Shown piece after piece: positions 23,088-35,000 of a DNA stretch of 64,000 bases. The stretch lies in assembly GCF_032854445.1 (NCBI RefSeq), contig NC_088307.1:16070017-16134016 (forward strand). Direction: 5' to 3'. This DNA comes from Liolophura sinensis (Eukaryota > Mollusca > Polyplacophora > Chitonida > Chitonidae). Below the pieces are notes generated by a model. That model saw only the letters and a list, made by a program, of their open reading frames with translations, had not been told where the DNA came from and did not search any database. Both the position numbers and the translations under genes were made by a program. How positions within the stretch are numbered: position 1 is the first letter of the stretch; every line of letters begins with the position of its first letter.

Positions 23088-26000
23088 ATGGCCTCAGGAG
23101 ACCACAAAGGTGTTGACGACATCACAAAGTTTCGACGCTTTATACATTTTGGATCAGAGGATGGAGTTTATTTCCCTGGGGAGCGAAGTTTTGGAAAAGA
23201 AAATGCTCAGCTTATTGCGAGATTGGTTGGTTCAGGGAAGGGAGAAGACATCGTGTCAGAAATTGTAGGACACTGTAAGACAGAGCGACCTGTTCGACCA
23301 CTTGCGTCCATTTTTGCACTGGCTGCATGTGCACGATCAAGCGACCTTAAGACAAAACATGCTTCGTACAAGGCATTACCCACAGTGTGCAAAACTTCCA
23401 GTGACTTGTTTGCCTTTGTAGGATATGCTCAAATTATTTGTTCAGACAATTCTTTCGGGGAGGAGAACAAACGTCCTCGACCCACAGGCTGGGGGAGGGC
23501 TCAGCGTAATGCTGTTAGTCTGTGGTACACCAATAAAGAGCCCAAGCTGCTAGCGGAAGACGTTACAAAAGTTAAACAGCGTGGAGGATGGTCTCATGTT
23601 GATCTGCTGCGACTAGCTCACACGAAAGCTGCCAAGGATGGTAAGACATATTGTACATATACATATACATGGCATGTATATTTCAACTGGCTGAGTCATT
23701 TATATGGCTATGTAAGCATATATGGCTATCACAGTACCCAATCAACCCTTGAACACCTCGTTCGCTTTCCTCAGTTGAACTCCTACTGTTTGCAGCTTTG
23801 AAAATTAAGTGTGGAGGATTATCAGGTGCAAGGTCAAAGGACAGCATTTTACTCTGCCTATTACACTGGACACCTTACATAGCCAAAATATTATATTGAG
23901 TACTCCAATAGAAAAAAAATAAATGACTCAGTGCTTAGTAACTTAGCAGTCAGATGAATTTATTGATATAAGTGTATACATTATATACATAAATATTGCA
24001 CCCAGTAGTAGTGGAGGGATGTATATAAACTGTGGAAGTTTTGTGTCAAAGTTTGTGGTATGGATTCATTTACAGTTTGTATTAATGGAATTTCATTAAA
24101 TGTACATGCAGTATTATTAACTTCAGGTATAGTTTTAAGTTTTATGGGTTTATCAGTGCCATAGCGGTGTTTGTTTTGTAAACAGGAAAGGTAGAAAAGA
24201 AGGGAAACGGACTCGTGTCCGTTCTCTGTTACCTGCTTCGGAAAGGTCATTAATTTTAGACTAATGAACGGCAAGCTGTGCAGTTCTTGGTGTGTCACCT
24301 ACATGTATATTTTGCATGTATAAGCTGCATTGGAATGACATTGGAGTGTCTTATTGAATGTAAAAGTTTTGAAATGGTGATATTTCACCTTTACAACTAT
24401 GTGTAAATCATAAAAACAAATCTAACATGTAGACAGGTGCAAAGCCATTTATATGCAGAAGTAAACAAGAAGACAGTGTATTATTCAGTGAGGTAAACAT
24501 TCAAGCCTGAATGCTGTGGGACACAACCAACATATAAATATATATTGTTTGAAAAGTCCTCTGTTTTGAAAAACATGACTGACAGTGGGAAGAAGGGGTT
24601 ACCCTTAACAAAATTATTTTCAATGATGGCCTAAAATGTGCATCTTGGTTCCTGTTAGGCACTTAATTTTGTTATTAGATAGGCAGTCGAAATTTGCCAC
24701 TCTTCCCCCCTAACCACCCCACCCCCACCCCCCCCACCCGTCTTATAGGAGTGTACATGTTGCCTTTGCACCTTGCTCAGTTTGATTTCTTTCTACAGAA
24801 CTGAAAATTTTTGATCGAATACTACATGTACAAGTAATGTCATTGTTTGCTTGTACATGTGATCTGTGCAGTGTGTGCGCTTAAGCAAGCTTCCATCTTG
24901 ACTGTTGGGCAGGTGTGCAACCATCACCCCTTTCTGTTTATTTCCAGCACCCTTACATGTACATGTAGATTTTGTTTCTGAAGAGAGCAAAGGCATAGGA
25001 ATGTGATAGCACACCTGTCATTCTAAGGCCAGCTTTTAATTTAAAAAAAAAATGAACAATTTAATTTAATTTAAAGTTAAGATCCTTGCCTTTTAATTGC
25101 TAGGACATGAGTAGTGCAGATTCAAACCCAATCTTTGAAGGGGAATTTGTAGATTCCCCTACTTTCACTGTTCTGGGCCTGAGTGATTGTAACATATACA
25201 TGTGCACAGTTGATGGCGCTCATGTGACCATTTACACTGTCTAACTTTTGTTGAAGACCACTTATCTTCCACCAATGTATCTGTTGTACATGTACATGCG
25301 TGTTGTGTGTATCTGTACATCATTTGCGATTTTTGTCGCATCAGTGGGTTGCCTCAAGCACTTGAGTTTTATCCACTCATGAAACTGACCACCAGTGTAT
25401 AAGTGAAAAGTTCTTAAATATGGCATAGAACAACAGCAAAATAAATAAGTATAGCTTTTACATACCTTACAGCGATACTGAGGATCAAGACGCCATTTCC
25501 AGTCTATAAAATGCCAGTTTCGGTTCAATCCTTGAATTATGTCTGCTACATTGGGAAAGTGAATGACATTACTGCAACATCCTCTAGTGTCATTTCCAAA
25601 AGAAATAGAGTCTCTTCCAGTTTTGATGATGTCATTTCCAGTTCAGTATATTTGGTCTTTTAACTTATATCTATAACATATTGCAAATAACAGGTCATTC
25701 AGTGTATGATCACATCTACAATGTACATTTATAACGTAAAGGGCAAGGCTGCATTGAACTGATATGAAGGAATAGATTTTCTCCCTGCAAGTCAAAGTTA
25801 CCATGCCATCATTCAAAAATCTCCAGAAAAAAACTATTGGTTGTTGCTGAGATATGTTGATATGCATGTATAAATGTATGAATGGGCAGGGCGCGAGCTA
25901 CCATATGGGACAGATTCCATCTTGCCAGCTTTTATACAGTAGTTTTCATTCTACAGGGCAAAATGTGATTTCTTCAAAATGGCACATATCCTGAAGTATT

Positions 26001-29000
26001 TTGAAAACTATGAATGTCATTTTGAAGGATTATCAGCTGTTTTTGATGTTTGCCAACAAGTGTGAAGAATTCAATATGGTCGCCAGGTCACGTGACCTAT
26101 TGCTATAAGTTTTTACACCGCATCAATTTGAAAGGCCTGCTATACAGATTGCAAAGCTTCAAAACCATGACTATAATAGTTTGACTTGGGGATCTGGAAC
26201 AAATTTTGGTGAAATAATGATAAAACTGTTAACAAAAGCATTAGGATTTCAAGCCTGAATGGTTTCAAGCTATGCCTGGTATTGTTATGTTGTAACTTTT
26301 GTTAATAACATGCATGTGATTACCTAGGACATTGGACGTGTTCACATAGTGTGATTCTTCAATCTTTTTTGTAAGATGTTTATTCAGGCATATTCTGAGT
26401 GCATAAATATTCTGAGTAGATGGGTGGAATTTTTTGTTAAGCCTTGAACTTGACTAACCCACCCAGTGTAGCTTTCTCTCCAAAATCAGAGTTCAAAAGG
26501 TGCATTTGATCACTTGGTATCCCAAACCTCTCACTCCTAAATCGTTTCGACGGGTTAAAAAAATCGTCTGTATTAAGTCTTGACTAGTATAAAACTGATA
26601 CTAGCAATTTTCAGATAATTCAAATTAATGTGATCATAATACAGATTAAATTTAAATACTGTTTGTAATTATGGATTTTTGTGACACTTCTCTGAATGAT
26701 CCATACATGTTGATCTATGCCACATGGTGCATGTAAAATATGTACTATGTATGTAATTGGTGTAACGTTTGACAAGGATGCTGTACTTTTATAGATAGAA
26801 TGCAAGTTTCTTGCATGTAGTTCTGCAAACAGCATTAACAAGATGTGAGTGAGGTCCAGTCACGGCAGTGTACAGCTGTAGATAAGCATTGGGCAGTCAA
26901 TTTACAGTGTTAGCAGTCTGGTATCAAGTAGAATGTGCATTGTGTTGTAGGTACAGGTACATGTAGGTGAGAGAGCCCACATTCCACACATACCAGGTGA
27001 GACTGCTGTGACTGCATTGGCTGCGAAAATCAGCCAACATTCCTTCATTTCTCACCCCTGCTATACTTTGTCTGCTGCAGGCCTCCTCAATGTTTATAAG
27101 AAGATTCCCCAGCAGCTCTGTTGCTATCACTCCATAGACTTCACCAGAACTCAATCTAGTGCACTCAGAACTGCTCAACTAATGTTTAGGCTATGTTTGT
27201 GTTAGACATGTTAATATAGCAGTTTGGTGTGGGAATCTTGTTTCTACTAGATATTACATATATACATTTATATGAAATTAAATTGTGGAACTTTGATCAT
27301 ATTTGCACCATATTGAGGAGAACCAGTGGCATTTTGAGTGAGTGAGTGAGTGCTTGGGGTTTAACATCATACTTAACAATTTTTCAGTCATATGATGACG
27401 AAGGAATCCTTAGAGTGCATGTAATGTGCCTCTTGTTGCAGGACGGATTTCCACCACTCTTTTCGTGCTGCTTCACTGAGATGGCTTACCGAAGGCAGCC
27501 AAGCCTCCCCCGTCCGAGCCATTATACTGATACGGGTTAACCAGTCGTTGCATTATCCCCTTCATGATGAAGGCGAAGCGAGGCGTGACTCAACCCAGGA
27601 TTGACTCTGGATCTACCGCTCCTGAAGCGGATGCTCTAACAGCTGAGCTATCGAGGCTTCTCACATTTTGTATTTAGTTGTGAACGCCTGAGTGGTAGTG
27701 AAAGTGATTGGATATTTGTCAAGCTTTGTGTGCTTGATAAATAATGACATGAGCATTGTGAGGGTCGGACGACAAGCACATGATCTGAGTGAAAAAGACT
27801 GTAGTTCTGTATAAAAAAGGTCAGCAGATAATTAAATTAATAAGTAGATAAATGTATAATCTAAATGACAGATGTGAAGCTTGCCCCGGTTTCATGAAGT
27901 TCAGTTAGCTAAGAGAAGCCTTCCATGATAACCTATATTGTAGACTAAGACGTATGAAGTGCATTTAGCCAAGGGCTACTCAACCCTGAGTATGCTTCAT
28001 GAAACTGACCCCTAATGAGATTAACAATACATAATAAAACAATTTCTCATTCCAAATTTGAAATCTGAAGACAGTTTTAATAATATTCAGTGGGCTGGTC
28101 CTGAGAGACTAGGCAAGAGTTTGACCGATGCGACAGATGAAGACGAAAGTTTAAGACTCAATATTAGTCTTGTACATGTATTTCTGTTACCTGTAATTTT
28201 ACCGCCTGTTTTCAAAACTTTTGAGCTATGAAGTACATGTATATTGTATACTGGCCACCTGACCAGACCAACCATCCAAGGACTCCACTATAAAGTTTTT
28301 ATTGAAGTTAGAAGCTTTCTTTTTTTTTCTTTTCTCAATATTCGTTTTGTTTAAATCTTTATCTTTCTGATTAGTGATAATAAATAAAAAAAATCATTCC
28401 CAAACAACCTTATGTACTGTTTTGCTTTGGGGCGGTCTACATGTATGCTCAACAAGGACTTGGTTAAGGATGTTCCCGTGGTTACTGATGGCTGGAAGGG
28501 GCACGGTTTTGGCACCTTAGTCCAACGCTCAGGACTTCTTGCGCGACTGCATTTAGTGAATGATGCCATTACTGTGTATGCTCAGCGAAAATGGTTATTA
28601 TACAGGAATGCACGGAGTCTGCATGTACATGTACATGTACAGTAACTGGTAACATATGTACAGAGATTCCATGTGCATGCAGTTTAACCAGTGCACGCTG
28701 AGATGGTTACAAACATGTACACAGCCTTTATACATGTACACCTACCATGTTGGTATATTCACAAGTTGATAAGCATAAATGAAATGTGTAAATCAAAATG
28801 GGGTTCTTACACAAAGGTAAATGTACAGCAGTCTAGTTAAATCAAAATTTATAGGAATACATTTATAATATATCATGATATGACATATATGTATGTAATC
28901 GTGTATGTTAACATGTATTGTACTGTTTTAAGTGGACACTTACAGATTCCATTGTTCAGAGATGTGTCTGACTGGCAGTTGGGTCTTTATCAAATTCGTC

Positions 29001-32000
29001 TTAATAAAAAGTCACGATCTTGCACTTGATATGCATACCTTTGAATTATCAGACACACAAGGTGTTAGTTTAATCCTGACATTGGATTAGGAATTCCCCG
29101 TGCTGCATGTTAATCATGTACATATATATTTGTTATCGTGGTTGTATATGAAGGACTTCCATGTTTTGTTAGGTGAGGGAAACTTTGGGAATTACATTGT
29201 ACATGTACTGGCCACAGGTCATTAGTTTGCTCTAGGCAATCAGGTTTTCACCATCATGATTAAATAATGTATTACTAAGTACCTTATGGAATAAAAAACA
29301 ATCAATCAGTCGTAAGTTTATCAGAGATTGTGTTTACTCTTCAGACTAACATGTTCAAAATGCCCAGCCCGTAAGAAAAAGCCTCTTGGATGGAAAATGG
29401 TAGCTTTTGAAAATACATGTATTTGATTTGAACATTTTGGTAAAATTATGTTTGTTTTGGCAGGCACTGCTGTGGTACTGAAGTACCTGGTGAAAGGCCT
29501 GGCCGAGGTGAAGAAACTGTACCCTGTGGACGGTGCAACAAATGAGGTGAAGGAGGTATTGTCCTACCTGGAGGTGGTGGACACGGTAAAACACTCCACA
29601 GACGAGCACCAGGTGGCTCGCCTCGTGGAGCAGCACCACCTGCAGCGGGAACACCTGCCCACCAACATGGCCAAGTCTAAAGAGGTAAGGGGAGATAAGC
29701 ATGGTGTGCAAATGAGGCCATCATAGAGAATATATTCGTTGGGGGTAACCTGACTGACCCTCCAGTTGCTAATATAAAGTTTTTAATCGGTTTTTGATTG
29801 AATTCCTCTTTTTTTTTTGTCCCTTTCATTTCTTAAAAAAATGTTTTCCATTAGCCAGTTTTTTGCTGACCAACGTTTTCTTTTTTGATAGCTTGTGTAA
29901 TCCCCAACAGAGAATTTTATAAGGATGGTCCAAACTGCTTTAGATTTGGAAGTTGATAAGCATAATTGTAAATGAAATACATGTACATGTACTTCATGTA
30001 AGTCAGCTGTAATTTCATGCACTCTTCATCAAGTGATCTCCCTTCTGTAACCACAGCTCATGCAACATTGCTGCCAGTCAGTGAAAAAATTGGAGGGAAT
30101 TATAGGTGATTTACTGTAACTCAGTATTTCCTTGTAGTGGAATTAGAGTGCTGCAGCTTTAACCAGCAAAATATAAATGAATGCAATTGTCTGCTGTAAA
30201 ATATATATAAGCACTGACTAGAGATGGCTGATGTAAGATAGGAAATGCCAATATCTTCCTTATGTAGAGGCCTGTAGCCTATCATCTACTACCTCTTCTG
30301 AATGAGCTCACAAGTCTGATAGAAATGGCAGATTAACATAACTCAGATTGACCAATAGAAAGGATTGTAACATCGTAAGCCATAACATGCTGTTGTTGTA
30401 AAGTGAACTGTGAGTGAACAGAGTTGGAGGGTGAATACCACATTCGTAGATAGAAATCAGGTTTTAAGTATGAAGAGTATGTATGGTCGACTTTTGGAGG
30501 ATGGATGATGCCAGGTGTTGCTGAAGTAGTTTTTATTTTCTTGGAAATACCTGTTATAAGTTATGTGAGTATCAGTGAAGATTCACGTCCTCTTAGACCA
30601 GTGAAAATTTGTAGTCGTTTGCCGAGGTTTTTTCTCATACATCAGGCCTCCCTGGCCGCTGGGGTTAACACGCCAGCACATCACAATGACCCAGGAACCT
30701 CCCACTAATTCTGTCACTTTGAGTTCAAGTCCAGCTCGTGCTGGCTTCCTCTCCGGCCGTATGTGGGAAGGTCTTTCAGCAACCTGCAAATGGTCATAGG
30801 TTTCCCAGGTTTAACTCACCGTAATGCTGGCCACCGTCATATGAGTGAAATATTCTTGAGTACAGTGTAAAACACCAATCAAATAAACAAATAAATAAAT
30901 TTTGTCGTACATGTTCATGTGTTGATGCAGATTACAACATATTTTTTTCCCTCAGAAAAGCAGGTGTCTTCCGACAGAGCATCAGGTTTATAGGATCGAA
31001 TTGTCTGTTGTGGAGAGAGTATTTTGATAGTATACATACATGATTTTATACTTAAGTATTTAAGTAACATAACATTTAAGTAAGTGTACATGAAATAAGT
31101 TTGATGACCTAATTTTGTTTACTGATAGCCTTATGGATTATCTTTTGTGGCAGGTATGGATGGCCCTATTGACTACAATGCCCTACTACCTGGTACTCTC
31201 CTGTCTTGGGAAGTTGGCATCTCTTGGATTGTTGGTACCTGAAGGTGATGCAACAAAGCGAGTGGTAGAGAGGTTAAAAGACGATTCTGCTCTGGCTGAC
31301 TCAAGGTATATTTGAAATCATTCTCACTTGTATCCTGTATCATCAAGCTTTACCCTAGAAAAAAAGAAGGCCTTTTATTTTTTTCTGCTTTGTCATAGAT
31401 GTTTGTAATTGCATATTTTCCACGTGTGACATGTCATTGGTGGAAGGCAAGTGGTCTCCAGAAAATTTCATATGAGACTGCAAAAGACATGGTTGTGGAC
31501 AACTTCTAAGCTTCCCGAACATTAGAATCAAGGGAATTGTACAAATTCCCTGTTCAACAATGGTATTGGACCAACCATGGATGTTTGTTCAACTCATGGT
31601 CATGGGCCGTAGTTTCTCCTTGACCAGCGATTTTTGAGTGGTTAATGACTGAGAGCTTATGGCACAGTTTTGTGTTCCAAACACAAAGCATTCCACCCAT
31701 ATTTTCAACCAAAACAACATGTACATGTATAACTTGATCTCAAACCACACCTGAATTATCAGCACTTTATTTCTCTTGATTTCATTGCCATTTTGTGATT
31801 AATAACGAGACATTGTTGACCCATAATTGCTTACTAATTTCCACCCGTTTTTCAAACTGGTCTGCAAGGTTTTACAGTGGATGCATGTCTTTCTAGGATT
31901 CATTGCTTTGGACATCTTTTTACTTCTCAGAACTATTATCATACAGTGATGGTCTACTACATTTGTTGACTGTCAGCATCTTTTAATATCTGAGTAATTA

Positions 32001-35000
32001 ATATAATGAGTGATAACACATTACGTGATGACAGTTTTTGACCAATCATAATGGTTGGACAATACCTTAAAACGTGACATGCCTGACTACAATCATGGGA
32101 GATGTTTATTAAAAGAATGATGTAATAAACCCAAACCAGGTAAATAAATTAAACCCATAAAAGTAAGTGTAGATAATGCGTTAGAGAAAGATTGAAAAAT
32201 AGAATGTCAGAGTTCATCAACCCTGGAAGAGGACAGTGTCTTGTGCCAAATAGTAATTCGACAAGGACAGTGTCTTGTGCCAAATAGTAATTCGACAAGG
32301 ACCAACAAGACAAGGACAGTGTCTTGTGCCAAATAGTAATTCGACAAGGACCAACAAGACAAGGACAGTGTCTTGTGCCAAATAGTAATTCGACAAGGAC
32401 CAACAAGACAAAGACAGTGTCTTGTGCCAAATAGTAATTCGGCAAGGACCAACAAGACAAAGACAGTGTCTTGTGCCAAATAGTAATTCGACAAGGACCA
32501 ACAAGACAAGGACAGTGTCTTGTGCCAAATAGTAATTCGACAAGACAAGGACAGTGTCTTGTGCCAAATAGTAATTCGACAAGGACCAACAAGACAAGGA
32601 CAGTGTCTTGTGCCAAATAGTAATTCGACAAGGACCAACAAGACAAGTACAGTGTCTTGTGCCAAATAGTATTTTGACAAGGACCAACAAGACAAGAACA
32701 ATGTCTTGTGCCAAATAGTAATTTGACAAGGACCAACTGTTTGGAATAGGACAAAACTGTCATGTAAATAACTATGTAACTTTTTAACAAACTGGATAAC
32801 AGGAAAATTTTCCAGGGATGTCTTGCACCAACTAAAAAATTATTTCCAGACTTGTCATCATTTCAGATTGCATCCATTCAGCATCTTGGTTGCGTGGAAG
32901 GTGTATGAGCAGGGACGTGGTGAGAATGGGAAGCTGAGGTGGATGCCCACCCCAGCCATACAAACGGCGCTCAACTCGGCCTTCTACAGCTCCTTCAAGG
33001 TCAGTCTCTCAGTCTCAGGCTGGCTTTCCATGTATCTGTTGTTGGCAGGCTATGTAGATGGGGAAGTTGATTTCTATAATACATATGCATGTACTGTTTT
33101 TGCCTGAAAAATTTAACTGAAGACATGTTTTTGTAGAGGCAAATAAAGGGTATAAAATATTACATTTTGTACACAATATCATCCTAACAACCAATGGAAC
33201 TCAAATCAGGAAAATGAATCCCCAAAATATTTACACATGTACATGTACCAGTGAACCACAAGTTGATACATGAACGTGGCTGTATCATGATGACTTTCAA
33301 ATCAAGCTCAGGTTTTGTGTGTATGTATTGAGTGAACCTGGGCTCTTTCATTTAATTTGTGCTTCCCGTTTTATGGTTTATGGGACCTGGATAATAACAA
33401 GCAGTCAGTGACACCCATGTGGCTGTATGTGCTGTCTAACATTTTTCAGAAGACCACTTGTCTTCAAACTATTGTAGGAAACATGCATGCCATGAATAAC
33501 TTGTCAAAGATCAGTGATTTACGCTGAGAAAAGCTGCTTTCTTCCAACCATAAAAACCACTGTGGTGATAGAAGTGAAAAATTCTTGGGTGTGGTGTTAA
33601 ACAGTGATCAAAATAAACTGTTATAAATGTTATTGAGTGTTGCCACTGTTATTACCATGGTGTGATTTTGCTCTTATCCAGAACATCCAGCCCACCAATA
33701 AGAAGTTTGTACTAGGGATCAGTATCACAGGCTCCCTGGCTCTTCAGGGACTTAATGGCACGCCCGCAGTGTCGGCAGCCGTAGCAGCAGCAACCATGGC
33801 ACTGGCCATAGCGCGCACAGAGACTAACTACCAGCTGGTCGTCTTCTCCAGTGAGCTACGACCGGTCAGCCTGAATAAGGACATGGAGCTGATTGACATA
33901 TGCCGGGCTATGGCTACAGAGTCCACCAAGGTACATGTTTTGGGCATTCTGGTTAAAGAATTCAAGTTTCACCTGTAAAAATGCATTTGCAGCAGGACAT
34001 AAAGGGTTTGAAAATGATACTTTTGATGCCAAAAAACTTTTGGTAAGAAATAAATCAAACTAAAAGAAAAAAAAATGTAATGTGGCCGTATAAGATGGAT
34101 GAATCAATCCGAATCAAGCATAGTATGTCATTTTTTATTTGCCTTAGACATGGTTATTTTGTATTGTTGTTTAACCAAAAAGGGAAATGAAATTCTAAGG
34201 GACTTCATTGTGCCATTGAATGTCATGTTCGTGATACTTTGTGATGTTGTTGTCCTTTATCTCTGCTTTCTACTGGCTAGCTGCTACTATCAGGCTCTTT
34301 ACCAGTGACGTGTTGTGCTCAGCTGCAGATTTTAGTTAAAGGAGAAGAAAATTTAAATATCAAATACCATTGAAAAGAGTATGTATTTCCTCGCAGGTGC
34401 ATGCCATAAAAAAATTCTAATATGTACCTCAAGGTGATAAATTATAAATAAAGTCAGCACCAAAATCCGCTGTGGGCGACTCCATTTTGGCTAAGAACTC
34501 CTGAATTCTTCTGTGTTAGGAGGAGAATTGCTGTTGGAAACCGCCAAAGTGCAGTTCGTACATTTCCGGTAGAACTCTTCTTCCCAGAAGGTTGCTAACA
34601 GCACAGTTTATGCAGTACAAATTATGCAGCAGGCACCACCAGATAGAAATAAATGTGCTCTTTTCAACCTATAGTGTCATGTTTTTAAAGTTTTCTTCTG
34701 CTTTAAGATTTTTGTCAGGTTTCTGGTGAAGGTACTTTACTCTCAAGCACTCATATTTCATCCAGCCTTAAACCTGATCACCGCGAAAGGGAAAAATTCT
34801 TCAGCACTGTAACTTACAGTAAGGCTGCATTCACACGATACAATGTATCACATTGACTCGTCGAATTCAACAAGTGCAATGACAGTAGGGCAAGTGTATT
34901 TCCTTACAAACACATGAAATAGCTGTTTTCATTCAACTGCTGAAGAATTCAATCGGTTGACTCAGCAGTCACACTGTGTGAATTCATCTTTAAACACCAA

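Larger units (their letters stand above)
23641..29463 (+). other. RO60 intron 2 (5.8 kb)
   Basis: No further coding exon is needed or seen. It contains a degenerate SINE A tail (25375-25450), a family B SINE (27330-27670), a short foldback element (27883-28012), a C-rich run (about 24706-24739) and many scattered GTACATGTAC palindromes (for example near 24957, 25289, 28622). Confidence 0.7.

Noticed and set aside
27601..27660. Possible genuine tRNA gene
   Set aside because: It is the tRNA-like head of a SINE: A-box recognisable but no intact cloverleaf, and it continues into the SINE body.
23641..29463. A Y RNA gene near RO60
   Set aside because: I looked for a short Pol III unit with complementary ends and a TTTT terminator around RO60 and found no convincing candidate by eye; a covariance-model search would be decisive.
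32149..32790. Three overlapping minus-strand frames through the 49-bp repeat
   Set aside because: 49 is not a multiple of three, so all three frames read the same repeat cyclically; no start context, no splice support.
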